A stretch of DNA of 64,000 nucleotides from Myxococcales bacterium (GTDB taxonomy: Bacteria; Myxococcota_A; Polyangia; Haliangiales; Haliangiaceae), in the NCBI GenBank assembly GCA_016794525.1, contig JAEUJY010000115.1, forward strand, positions 1 to 64,000. Direction: 5' to 3'. This document shows, in pieces, positions 40,100 through 48,513 of the stretch. The translations under genes and the position numbers were made by a program. Below the pieces are notes generated by a model that saw only the letters and a program-made list of their open reading frames with translations, had not been told where the DNA came from and did no database searches. How positions within the stretch are numbered: position 1 is the stretch's first letter; each line of letters opens with the position of its first letter.

Positions 40100-41134
40100 C
40101 TACGGGTGGGTGAACGACCGCGTGTACTGCGACACGCCGGCCTTGTCGAAGAACTCGCCGGTGAAGCGGTCGTCGACGACGGTGACGTAGAGGAAGCCGG
40201 GGATCGTCGCGTCCTGCCAGAAGAACTGGTTGCCGCGATCGCGCAGCGACGTGACCGTCGCGCCGGCGCCGTTGACGATCAGCTCGGTGCCGCCGAGCGT
40301 GTCGGCCTCGTCGAGCCACTGCCGGCTGTGGTCGTGGCCGGCGAAGTACACCTGGCCGACGCCGGCGAGGTGGTCGTCGAAGAACGCCTTGACCTCGGAG
40401 CCGTTGAGCTGCGGGATCGGGTTGGGGATCGGGATGCCGAGCAGCTCGGGGGCGTCGTAGTTGCCGGCGTTGCCGTGCTCGCCGTTGGAGCGGTACGGGT
40501 GGTGGCCGGCGACGAAGATCCACTCGCTGCCGGCCAGCTCCTGCATCGCGGTGGGCAGCCACGCGGCCTGGTCGCCGTAGGTGGTGTTGCCCCACATGAT
40601 CGCGTTGGTGTCGAGCATGAGGAAGCCGACGTGGCCGCGCTTGAGCGTGTAGTGGGTCGCCGGCATCTTCCACTTGGTCGACACCTGCGTGTAGTCGACC
40701 TCGATCTGGCCGAGGTTCCACTCGTTGCCGAGGCCGCCGACGTCGAGCCCGACGATGTTGCCGCCGTAGTCGTGGTTGCCGAGCACCGCGTAGAACGGCA
40801 GGTCGATGTCGGCGTACGGCTGCTCGAACTTGGTCTGCCACTCGGGCGAGCTGGTCGAGTCGACGCCGGAGTCGTAGATGTTGTCGCCCAGCATCAGCAC
40901 GAAGTCGCAGCCGCGGGCGGCGCAGACGTCGCGCATCGCCACCGCGACGGCGCGCTGGTCGGTATTGCCCTTGCCGCTGTCGCCGATCGCCGCGAACCGC
41001 ACCACCTTGGGCGGCGGGGCGTCGATCGCGGCGTCGACCGCGACCTTGGCGTCGGTGACGTCGATATCGTCGGCGGCGGGCGTGCCGCCACACGCGGCGG
41101 CGAGGCAGGCGGCGAACAACACGGAGCGGCGCAT
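40100..41134 (-). CDS. Calcineurin-like phosphoesterase lipoprotein (acid-phosphatase-like)
   Basis: This is a 344-residue protein. The lipobox is LAAAC. An Asp/Ala linker is followed by the metallophosphoesterase motifs FAAIGDSGKGN, LMLGDNIYD, YAVLGNHDYGG, FVAGHHPYRSNGEHG and YFAGHDHSRQ. All dinuclear-metal ligands (D, D, N, H, H, H) appear to be present. It resembles tartrate-resistant purple acid phosphatases. It is exported and lipid-anchored. Substrate unknown. Confidence 0.9.
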   Translation of the reverse strand: MRRSVLFAACLAAACGGTPAADDIDVTDAKVAVDAAIDAPPPKVVRFAAIGDSGKGNTDQRAVAVAMRDVCAARGCDFVLMLGDNIYDSGVDSTSSPEWQTKFEQPYADIDLPFYAVLGNHDYGGNIVGLDVGGLGNEWNLGQIEVDYTQVSTKWKMPATHYTLKRGHVGFLMLDTNAIMWGNTTYGDQAAWLPTAMQELAGSEWIFVAGHHPYRSNGEHGNAGNYDAPELLGIPIPNPIPQLNGSEVKAFFDDHLAGVGQVYFAGHDHSRQWLDEADTLGGTELIVNGAGATVTSLRDRGNQFFWQDATIPGFLYVTVVDDRFTGEFFDKAGVSQYTRSFTHP

Positions 41135-41196
41135 CGGCGCGGACCTTAGCCGAGGCTACGGCGCCGTGGGGCGGATTTCGCGCGGCCGCCGCCCGA

Positions 41197-43017
41197 TCAG
41201 GGCGTCGCGGCCGGGCTGGCCGGCGCGGTCACCGCGGTGCGACCGATCACGATCTGCTCGAGGTCGAGGCCGCCGGCGAACATGTACGACACCGCCTCGG
41301 ACCAGCCGTGGACCTCGACGCCGCAGGTGCCGGGGCAGTCGAGCGTGTGGGTGCCGGCGCCGACGGTCACGCGGCCGGCCTTGTAGGTGCCGCCGCCGAA
41401 CGCCGCCAGCTGGCCGCTGACGTCGGTGCCATCGAGCCGCACCGTGCTGCCGGCCGGCGTGACGATCGACAGGATGTTCTCCTGGTACTGCTGCGGCACC
41501 AGCAGCGTGTACGACGAGCGGTACTGCTCGGTCGGCACCGCGAACGCCATCGACGGATCGCCGACGTCGGTGTCGGGCTGCGGCGGGATGTTCGACAGGA
41601 GGTAGTGGGCCACCGCGATCGGCTCGTTGGCCGAGACCTCGACGTCGGCCGAGGTGAACACGTCGCAGTACGCGCCGGCGGCCAGCGCGCTGGCGCACCC
41701 GGTCTGCGGCGGGTTGAACGTCACCATCGTGTTGGGCCGCTGGGCGATGACGCGCACCAGGTCGGGCACCGCGTGGGCGCGCGCCTTGGAGTGGGCGACG
41801 ACGTAGACCTTGCCCCAGGTGCTGTTGGGGAACAGCTGATCCTCGAGGTGGTCGGCGCAGCACGGCGACTGCGCCTGGTTGGTCAGGTTGGTGGCCTCGT
41901 GGCCGCCGAACGCACCGCAGGCCTGGCTGCAGGTGATCGCGGTGCCGGTGAGGTCGCCGTTGCCGACGGCCTCGAGGGTGAGGGTCTGGAACTGGTTGAG
42001 CGTGAAGCTCTGGGTGGCGCCGGCGGCGATCGCCGGGACGTTCAGGCCGGCGCGGACGCCGGCGGTGGGCCGCACCATCACGGTGGTGGTGCCGGGGCCC
42101 GAGGCGACGACGGTGACGTAGCCGTTGTAGTCGTTCTTGAGCGGGCGGCGGACCAGCGTCTTGTAGCTGACGCCGGTGTAGTCGAGGTCGTAGGCGTGGG
42201 CCGGGATCAGCAGCGACGCGTCGTTGGAGAACACGCCGACGTTGTCGAGCGGGTTGAACTGGTAGGCGACGATCGGCGCGGTCGACACCAGCTTGTAGGC
42301 CTTGGCCTCGATGCCCGAGAAGTCGAGCGACTGGTCGGCGAGCCCGAGCTGCTGCGGGAACAGCGCCTTGACCTGCCCCGGCGCGACCATGTCGGTCGCG
42401 GTCTGGCCGGTGGCGCTGGTCAGCGTGACCGTCACCGCGGTCGGCTGCGGGTTCGAGACGACGATCGCGAACGGCGACTTCTGCGCGTTGAGCGCGCAGA
42501 TGTTCATCGTCTGGCAGGTGTAGCCGGCCGAGTCGGCGCAGCTCATGCCGTAGTCGCACAGCCCGGCCAGCACGCCGCCCTGGTTGCACACCGGCATCGC
42601 CACCGCCGGCACGAAGCCCGAGCCGCCGGCGGGATCGGGGCAGCCGAGCCCGGGGAAGAACTCGGTGCCGTTGACCTCGACGGCGTTGTCGAGATCGACC
42701 GGCCAGTACTCGCAGCCGAGGTAGCTGCGGCTGGCCTCGGCGTCGGCGCAGGTGGTCGCGCCGCCGCCAGACATGCACTGGCCGGCGACGCAGGTCATCG
42801 GCGCGCAGTTCTGCAGCGGGCTCGGGCCGACCGTGCCGTCGGGCAGGCAGGCGTGGACCTCGGTGCCGACGCACACGTTGACGCCGGGCGTACACGTGCC
42901 GGCCGGCCCGTCGGTGCGGGCGTCGATGGTGGTGTCGTCGTCGTCGCCGCCGCCGGTGACCGAGGGGCCACAGGCGACGAGGGTGAGCAGTAGGCACGCG
43001 GGCATCAGCTGGCGCAT
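41197..43017 (-). CDS. IgGFc-binding-like lipoprotein
   Basis: This is a 606-residue protein; ATG 43017 is chosen for its GAGGAGGAACC ribosome site. The lipobox is LVAC. A Cys-rich N-terminal stretch (CTPGVNVCVGTEVHACLPDG, NCAPMTCVAGQCMSGGG) precedes a beta-rich body: FAIVVSNPQPTAVTVTL, YQFNPLDNVGVFSNDASLL, GTAITCSQACGAFGGHE and VPQQYQENILSIVTPAGS. The body matches the IgGFc-binding N-terminal domain, common in myxobacteria. Surface adhesion or matrix role is inferred. Divergent from the POT transporter. Confidence 0.8.
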   Translation of the reverse strand: MRQLMPACLLLTLVACGPSVTGGGDDDDTTIDARTDGPAGTCTPGVNVCVGTEVHACLPDGTVGPSPLQNCAPMTCVAGQCMSGGGATTCADAEASRSYLGCEYWPVDLDNAVEVNGTEFFPGLGCPDPAGGSGFVPAVAMPVCNQGGVLAGLCDYGMSCADSAGYTCQTMNICALNAQKSPFAIVVSNPQPTAVTVTLTSATGQTATDMVAPGQVKALFPQQLGLADQSLDFSGIEAKAYKLVSTAPIVAYQFNPLDNVGVFSNDASLLIPAHAYDLDYTGVSYKTLVRRPLKNDYNGYVTVVASGPGTTTVMVRPTAGVRAGLNVPAIAAGATQSFTLNQFQTLTLEAVGNGDLTGTAITCSQACGAFGGHEATNLTNQAQSPCCADHLEDQLFPNSTWGKVYVVAHSKARAHAVPDLVRVIAQRPNTMVTFNPPQTGCASALAAGAYCDVFTSADVEVSANEPIAVAHYLLSNIPPQPDTDVGDPSMAFAVPTEQYRSSYTLLVPQQYQENILSIVTPAGSTVRLDGTDVSGQLAAFGGGTYKAGRVTVGAGTHTLDCPGTCGVEVHGWSEAVSYMFAGGLDLEQIVIGRTAVTAPASPAATP

Positions 43018-43142
43018 CGGTTCCTCCTCGGGCGCGCGCACGCTAACACGCGGTCCGCGACGACCCCGAGCGCCGAACCGGGGGTGTCACTCCATGTACG
43101 AAGCGGTAAGCGCGTGACACGGCGCGGCGCGGCGCCGCGGCC

Positions 43143-43168
43143 TGATCACCGCTGATCAAGGCTGATCA
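43143..43168. promoter_or_regulatory. Three TGATCA sites with exact 10-bp spacing
   Basis: TGATCA occurs at 43143-43148, 43153-43158 and 43163-43168; the last extends to the 12-bp palindrome GGCTGATCAGCC. They lie in the divergent space between the IgGFc-binding-like gene and the POT transporter, 40 bp before the latter's ATG. One-turn phasing suggests an operator. Confidence 0.5.
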
Positions 43169-43207
43169 GCCCCTCGCCTCGACACGGCGCTGACGTAGAG
43201 TGCCCGG

Positions 43208-44890
43208 ATGTCGAGCTCGGGGCGCATGCCGCGCCAGATCCCGTTCATCATCGCCAACGAGGGCTGCGAGCGCTTCTCGTTCTACGGGATGCGCAACATC
43301 CTGACGACGTTCCTCGCGGCGGCGTTCTTCGCGCACCTCGGGAAGGACCAGGCCAACGCCGAGGCCAAGGACATCTTCCACGTCTTCGTGATCGGCGTGT
43401 ACTTCTTCCCGCTGCTCGGCGGGTGGCTGGCCGATCGGTACTTCGGCAAGTACTCGACGATCTTGTGGGTGTCGATGCTGTACTGCATCGGCCACGCCTG
43501 CCTGGCGATCTTCGAGGACGAACCCTACGGCTTCTACGGCGGGCTGTTGTTGATCGCGATCGGCGCCGGCGGCATCAAGCCGCTGGTCTCGACGTTCATG
43601 GGCGATCAGTTCGATCAGACCAACAAGCACCTCGGCAAGCTGGCGTTCGACGCCTTCTACTGGATCATCAACTTCGGGTCGTTCTTCGCGTCGCTGATCA
43701 TGCCGCGGCTCTTGCGCGGCGACGGCCCGGCGCGGTGGTGGGGCCTGACCCCGGCGTCGGTGGCGTTCGGCATCCCCGGCATCCTGATGGCGATCGCGCT
43801 GGTCGCGTTCTGGCTGGGCCGCAAGCGCTACGTGCGGGTGCCGCCGGCGCCGCCGGACCCCAACGCGTTCTCGCGGGTGATCGCGACCGCGCTGCGCGGC
43901 CCGCGCGGCGCGCTGCCGGCGGCGCAGGTCGTGGGCGGGCGCGCGCCGGTCGGCACCGGCGGCACGGTGCTGGCGATCGTCGGCCTGGTCGCGGCGGCGG
44001 TGGCGCTGGTCGGGTGGCCGCTCGGCACCAGCTTCGGCGGCAAGGACCTGGTGATCGCGCTGTGCCTGGCGCTGGTGCTGGTGCTGGTCGGCGTGGGCGG
44101 CGGCGCGTGGATGCAGCTCGAGCGCGCCCGCGGCCACCACCCCGACGAGGCGGTCGACGGCGTGCGCAGCGTGCTGCGGATCCTGGTGATCTTCGCGCTG
44201 GTGACGCCGTTCTGGTCGCTGTTCGATCAGAAGGCGTCGACGTGGGTGTTCCAGGCCGGCGCGATGTCGAAGCCGAGCTGGTTCGAGCCGGCGATGATGC
44301 AGGCGCTCAACCCGGCGCTGGTGATCTTGCTGATCCCGCTGAACACGGTCGTCGTGTTCCCGTGGCTGCGCCGGCTGGGCTACGACTTCACGCCGCTGCG
44401 CAAGATGGCCGCCGGCATCGCGCTGGCCGGCGCGTCGTGGGTGGTCGCGGCGCTCTTGCAGGTGGTGCTCGACAACAGCACGTTCCTCGCCAGCGTGTGG
44501 CGGCCGGCGACGCCGGGCCCGACCGCGACGTGGCGCCTCGGCGCCGACATGCCGATCGTCTGGCAGCTGCTGCCGTACATCCTGCTCACCGCGAGCGAGG
44601 TGCTGGTGTCGGCGACCGGCCTCGAGTTCGCGTACAGCCAGGCGCCCAAGTCGATGAAGGGCGTCATCATGAGCTTCTGGAGCCTGGCGGTCACCGTCGG
44701 CAACCTGTGGGTGCTGCTGGTCGACAAGACGCTGCGCAACGACGCGGTCATGGGCCACGTCGCGTCGACCGGCATGTCGATCACCGCGTTCCTGATGTTC
44801 TTCTTCGCGCTGTTCGCGTTCGCCGCCGCGGCGATGTTCGTCGCGGTCGCGCGCCGCTACAAGATGGTCGACAACTACCGCTCGGCGTGA
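43208..44890 (+). CDS. POT/PTR2-family proton-dependent oligopeptide transporter
   Basis: This is a 560-residue membrane protein starting at ATG 43208. The family ExxER motif is present in NEGCERFSFYGMRN, followed by YFFPLLGGWLADRYFGKY, ALGTGGIKP-type AIGAGGIKPLVSTFMGDQF, and FDAFYWIINFGSFFASL. The C-terminal half has FWSLFDQKASTWVFQA and SATGLEFAYSQAPKSMKG. About 12-14 helices. It imports di- and tripeptides with protons, plausible for a predatory or proteolytic lifestyle. Confidence 0.93.
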   Translation: MSSSGRMPRQIPFIIANEGCERFSFYGMRNILTTFLAAAFFAHLGKDQANAEAKDIFHVFVIGVYFFPLLGGWLADRYFGKYSTILWVSMLYCIGHACLAIFEDEPYGFYGGLLLIAIGAGGIKPLVSTFMGDQFDQTNKHLGKLAFDAFYWIINFGSFFASLIMPRLLRGDGPARWWGLTPASVAFGIPGILMAIALVAFWLGRKRYVRVPPAPPDPNAFSRVIATALRGPRGALPAAQVVGGRAPVGTGGTVLAIVGLVAAAVALVGWPLGTSFGGKDLVIALCLALVLVLVGVGGGAWMQLERARGHHPDEAVDGVRSVLRILVIFALVTPFWSLFDQKASTWVFQAGAMSKPSWFEPAMMQALNPALVILLIPLNTVVVFPWLRRLGYDFTPLRKMAAGIALAGASWVVAALLQVVLDNSTFLASVWRPATPGPTATWRLGADMPIVWQLLPYILLTASEVLVSATGLEFAYSQAPKSMKGVIMSFWSLAVTVGNLWVLLVDKTLRNDAVMGHVASTGMSITAFLMFFFALFAFAAAAMFVAVARRYKMVDNYRSA

Positions 44891-44940
44891 TCGGCCGAAT
44901 GCGCCCCCGGCCGGCGCGCGGCCGCGATACGCTGGTGGGC

Positions 44941-45189
44941 ATGGGGAGCAAGCTCGGCCTGAGCGCGCTGGCCGTGATCGTGAGCGCAGGGATCGCCGGG
45001 GCCGACATCCGGCCGGATCCGCCGCCGCCGCCGTCGAAGGCACCGAGCGCGGAGCCGACATCGCCGCCGACCGCGACCCAGGGTTGCGGGGCCCGCCGCG
45101 ACATGGCGCCGGAGTGGATGTTCGGCCTCGGGTTGCTGGGGCTGGGCGCGTGGGGCCTGCGGCGCACGCCGCGCCGACGGGCGGCGTGA
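44941..45189 (+). CDS. Mini protein with signal peptide and MYXO-CTERM-like tail
   Basis: This is an 82-residue protein starting at ATG 44941. Signal peptide residues 1-22 (end AGIAGADI), a Pro-rich middle (DPPPPPSKAPSAEPTSPP), then TQGCGARR, a hydrophobic helix (MFGLGLLGLGAWGL) and a basic end RRTPRRRAA. Gly-Cys before a transmembrane helix and an Arg cluster is the MYXO-CTERM sorting layout. Almost nothing remains between signal and sorting tail. It is translationally coupled (GTGA) to the next membrane gene. Confidence 0.65.
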   Translation: MGSKLGLSALAVIVSAGIAGADIRPDPPPPPSKAPSAEPTSPPTATQGCGARRDMAPEWMFGLGLLGLGAWGLRRTPRRRAA

Positions 45190-45518
45190 CCTGGTCGCTG
45201 GCGTTCGCGCTGACCCTGGCGGTGGAGGTGCCGCTGGGGCTGCTGCTGGTGCGGCACGATGGCCGCGCCCGCGTGGCCATGGTCGTGACGGCGGGCAGCG
45301 CGCTCAGCCATCCGCTGCTGTGCTTCGTGCTGGTGCGCCGGCTGCCGGGCGGGTTCCTGGCGCGGGTGCTGATCGGCGAGCTGATCGTGGTCGCGATCGA
45401 AGGCGTGGTGCTGGCGGTCGGCCTGCGGCTGCCGCCCGGGCGCGCGCTGGCGCTGTCGGCGACCCTCAACGCTGCGTCCTATCTCGTCGGCGTGGCCTGG
45501 TTCAATGCGCCGGCGTGA
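45186..45518 (+). CDS. Small integral membrane protein coupled to the MYXO-CTERM-like mini protein
   Basis: This is a 110-residue protein with a GTG start at 45186 overlapping the upstream stop. It has four hydrophobic segments (FALTLAVEVPLGLLLV, VAMVVTAGSALSHPLLCFVL, VLIGELIVVAIEGVVLAVGL, ALSATLNAASYLVGVAWF). The conserved-looking SHPLL and GELIVV-IEG charged residues within helices suggest function rather than mere anchoring. Family not recognised. The 3' end overlaps the JmjC-like gene by 14 bp. Confidence 0.65.
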   Translation: MTWSLAFALTLAVEVPLGLLLVRHDGRARVAMVVTAGSALSHPLLCFVLVRRLPGGFLARVLIGELIVVAIEGVVLAVGLRLPPGRALALSATLNAASYLVGVAWFNAPA

Positions 45519-46512
45519 ACCGCCGCCGCTGCCCGCGGTCTGGCAGGCGTGGTTGGCCGACAACCTGCTCGACGGCGTGCCCGCCGACGCGCTGGTCGCG
45601 CGCCTGGTCGCGCGCGGGCTCACCGCCGCCGCGGCCGCCGACGTGATCGCCGCCGCGCTCGCGCATCCGTTCCTGCGCGCGGCGTTGCCGCACGCCGAGC
45701 GCGGGCGCCGGCGCGCGGCGATGCTGCGGATCATGGCCGAGACCGCGGCGCGGGCGCCGATCGCGATCCCGCGCCGGCCCACGCTCGACGCCGCCACCTT
45801 CGTGCGCGAGCACTACGCCCCGGGCCGCCCGGTGGTGCTCACCGCCGCGCTCACCGAGCTGCCGGCGCTGCGCCAGTGGACGTTCGCGTACCTGGCCGAG
45901 CACCACGGGCGGATCCCGATCTCGGTGCAAGCCGGCCGCACCGCCGGTGACTACCAGCGCGACTTCGCGGCGTCGTTGCAGCGCATCCGGCTGCGGGTCC
46001 TGATCGAGCGCATCGCGGCGACGCCGATGAGCAACGACTTGTACCTGACCGCCAAGAACCGGCTGCTCGACGAGGCCGGCGCCCAGGTGCTGCTCGATGA
46101 CCTGACGCCGCTGCCGCCGTTCTTGCGCGCGCCCGCGACCGCCGCCGACGCCGGGGTGTGGATCGGTCCGGGCGGCACCGTCACCCCGCTGCACCACGAC
46201 TGGTGCAACGCGGCGGTCGCGCAGGTGTGCGGCCGCAAGCGCTGGCGCCTGATCGCGCCCACCGACGCGCCGCGGGTCGGCAACCTCACCAGCCGCTTCG
46301 CCGATGTCGACCCCGAGGCGCCCGACCTGGCGCGCTTTCCGGAGTTCGCCGACGTCCACGTGCACGACGTCGAGCTGGGCCCCGGCGAGCTGCTGTTCGT
46401 GCCGGTGGGCTGGTTCCACCACGTGCGCGCGCTGGAGCCCAGCATCAGCGTGTCGTTCACCTGCTTCACCGAGCCCAACCAGTACCGCTGGGACGTCGAC
46501 ACCACGCCCTGA
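45505..46512 (+). CDS. JmjC/cupin-like Fe(II)/2-oxoglutarate oxygenase
   Basis: This is a 335-residue protein starting at ATG 45505. Residues 1-75 are helical. The cupin-like core begins near 85 (FVREHYAPGRPVVLTAAL). The iron site is TPLHHDWCNA (HxD, about residues 229-231) with a distal His in FVPVGWFHHVRAL. The 2-oxoglutarate Lys region is KRWRLIAPTD. This resembles JmjC hydroxylases acting on proteins. It is the third gene in a coupled set with the mini protein and membrane protein. Confidence 0.85.
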   Translation: MRRREPPPLPAVWQAWLADNLLDGVPADALVARLVARGLTAAAAADVIAAALAHPFLRAALPHAERGRRRAAMLRIMAETAARAPIAIPRRPTLDAATFVREHYAPGRPVVLTAALTELPALRQWTFAYLAEHHGRIPISVQAGRTAGDYQRDFAASLQRIRLRVLIERIAATPMSNDLYLTAKNRLLDEAGAQVLLDDLTPLPPFLRAPATAADAGVWIGPGGTVTPLHHDWCNAAVAQVCGRKRWRLIAPTDAPRVGNLTSRFADVDPEAPDLARFPEFADVHVHDVELGPGELLFVPVGWFHHVRALEPSISVSFTCFTEPNQYRWDVDTTP

Positions 46513-46590
46513 GCGGCACACCCGCGCGCGCGGCTGGGCGCCACCGCGCGCGACGACCGCTCCTGCGCGCCGCGCGGGCGCAGCCGCGGC

Positions 46591-46845
46591 CTACTTCATG
46601 AACGCTTCGGGATCGAACGCGAGGTCTTCCTCGCGCGACTCCTCGGGCGGGCGCTTGCGCCACGACGAGCACTTGCCGCACGCCATGCAGATGTCTATGT
46701 CGCGGCCGCCGGTCTTGCCGAACAGCACCCACTTCTCGACGCTCTGGAGCGCGTTGCACTTCGGGCACGGGTGCCGGAGCGGGTCCGACTGGCGGAAGCC
46801 GCGCTTGAAGATCGCGGCGCGGAACGCTTCGAGGTCGAGAGCCAT
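46591..46845 (-). CDS. Small zinc-ribbon protein
   Basis: This is an 84-residue protein; ATG 46845 is chosen as the first protein-like start. MALDLEAFRAAIFKRGFRQ is followed by a four-Cys ribbon: HPCPKCNALQS and ICMACGKCSSW. The tail is acidic (EESREEDLAFDPEAF). Function unknown; cytoplasmic. Confidence 0.6.
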   Translation of the reverse strand: MALDLEAFRAAIFKRGFRQSDPLRHPCPKCNALQSVEKWVLFGKTGGRDIDICMACGKCSSWRKRPPEESREEDLAFDPEAFMK

Positions 46846-46993
46846 GGGCCCAGGGTAGCGCAGGCGGGCGCGCCGATCTGGTCGGACGGGTGACGATCGC
46901 GACCTCGCGGCGTGGACCGGGCGCCAGTGGGCGACGACGCGCCCGAACAGTCCGTCGATACACTTCCGGGCGCGGCTGTCGTACAACGCGGCG

Positions 46994-48481
46994 GTGACCG
47001 ACGCCGCTGCCTCTCGCGGAGCCTGGGTGCGCGCGCTGGCGCGCAGGCCGGGGGCGGCGCTGTTCGCGCTGCTGCTGGGGACCTACGCGTACTTCTACCA
47101 GGCCGGCGGCTGGAACCAGAACTCGCGGATCGATCTGGTGCGGGCGATGGTCGAGGACCACCAGCTGACGATCGATCGCTTCGAGAAGAACACCGGCGAC
47201 GACTCGCGCAAGGACGGCCACTACTACTGCGACAAGGCCCCGGGCGCGTCGTGGCTGTGCACGCCGCCCTACGCGATCGTCTACTGGCTGTCGGGCTCGC
47301 CGGCGCACCCGTCGACGACGTGGCTGGGCTGGGCGGTGTGGCTGTCGATCGTGGTCGCGATCGGCGTGCCGGCCGCGATCGCCGCGGTGTTCCTGGTGCG
47401 GCTGGCGCGCGCGCTGTCGCTCGATCGCTGGCACGGCTACGCGCTGGCGCTGGTGTGGAGCCTGGCGACGATGGCGCTGCCCTACTCGACGTTGCTCTAC
47501 GGCAACCAGCTGTCGGGCTCGCTGCTGATCATCGGCTTCACGCTGCTGGTCGAGCTTCGCCACGCCGGCGCGAGCGCCACCCCGGCGCGGATGCTCGCGA
47601 TCGGCGGCAGCTTCGGCCTGGCCGGTGCGGTCGAGTACCCGGCGATGCTGGTGGTGATGCCGATGGCGGCCTACGGGCTGGTCGTCGTGTGGCGGCGCGC
47701 GGGCTGGCGACCGCTGGCGTGGGCGGTGCTCGGCGGCGCGGTGCCGCTGGGCGCGCTGGCGCTGTACCACACGGTCGCGTTCGGGAGCCCCGGCACCTTC
47801 CCGTACAAGTACTCGGTGTGGAAGGAGCCGTCGACGGGCGTCTTCATGGGCATCGGCGCGCCGAAGTGGCCGGCGATGAAGGGCACGTTCTGGGGCCAGC
47901 ACCGCGGCCTGCTCTACGTGATGCCGTGGCTGGTGCTGATGGTGCCGGGCGCGATCGCGCTGGGCCGGCGCTACCTCGTCGAGGTGCTGCTGGCGGCGTG
48001 GGCGGTGATCGCGTTCGTGTGGCTGAACGTGTCGATCAAGCCGTGGCACGGCGGGTGGGCCACCGGCCCGCGCTACGTCGTGCCGATGCTGCCGTTCGCG
48101 GTGCTCCTGTGCGGCGGCGTGCTGGTGTGGACCCGCGGGCGGGCGCGCGCGGTGCTGCTCCCGGCGGCGGCGCTGGTCGGCGCGGCGGTGCTGTGGAGCG
48201 GCGCGCACATGTTCGCGGCGACGGTCGTGAAGCCCGAGATCGACGAGAAGATCAAGCGGCCGTACTCGACGGTGGTGTGGAAGCACTGGTGGAAGGGCGA
48301 CCTGGCGATCTCGCGGCAGAGCATCGACATGGTCGGCAACCCGCCCAAGGGTCCCAAGCAGGCGTGGAACCTGGGGCAGAAGGCCGGGCTGCCCGGCCAC
48401 GCGTCGCTGGTGCCGCTGTACCTGTGGTGGGCGCTGTGCGCGTGGTGGCTGGTGCGCGCGCTGCGCCGCACGCCGCGCTGA
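46994..48481 (+). CDS. Polytopic membrane protein, GT-C glycosyltransferase-like
   Basis: This is a 495-residue protein with a GTG start at 46994. After helix 1 comes YQAGGWNQNSRIDLVRAMVED and HYYCDKAPGASWLC, then about nine helices (for example TLLYGNQLSGSLLIIGFTLL, VLLAAWAVIAFVWLNVS). WHGGWATGPRYVVPMLPF is a motif I recall from membrane proteins grouped with PMT-like GT-C enzymes. The donor and acceptor cannot be told. Same general plan as the protein at 34511-36142. Confidence 0.65.
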   Translation: MTDAAASRGAWVRALARRPGAALFALLLGTYAYFYQAGGWNQNSRIDLVRAMVEDHQLTIDRFEKNTGDDSRKDGHYYCDKAPGASWLCTPPYAIVYWLSGSPAHPSTTWLGWAVWLSIVVAIGVPAAIAAVFLVRLARALSLDRWHGYALALVWSLATMALPYSTLLYGNQLSGSLLIIGFTLLVELRHAGASATPARMLAIGGSFGLAGAVEYPAMLVVMPMAAYGLVVVWRRAGWRPLAWAVLGGAVPLGALALYHTVAFGSPGTFPYKYSVWKEPSTGVFMGIGAPKWPAMKGTFWGQHRGLLYVMPWLVLMVPGAIALGRRYLVEVLLAAWAVIAFVWLNVSIKPWHGGWATGPRYVVPMLPFAVLLCGGVLVWTRGRARAVLLPAAALVGAAVLWSGAHMFAATVVKPEIDEKIKRPYSTVVWKHWWKGDLAISRQSIDMVGNPPKGPKQAWNLGQKAGLPGHASLVPLYLWWALCAWWLVRALRRTPR

Positions 48482-48513
48482 CGCCGGCCCGGCCGGTCGG
48501 CTACGCTGGCCAG

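Noticed and set aside
43423-45189. 588-codon plus-strand open frame overlapping the POT transporter
   Set aside because: Only its last 82 codons (from ATG 44941) are real; the rest is a shadow of the transporter gene.
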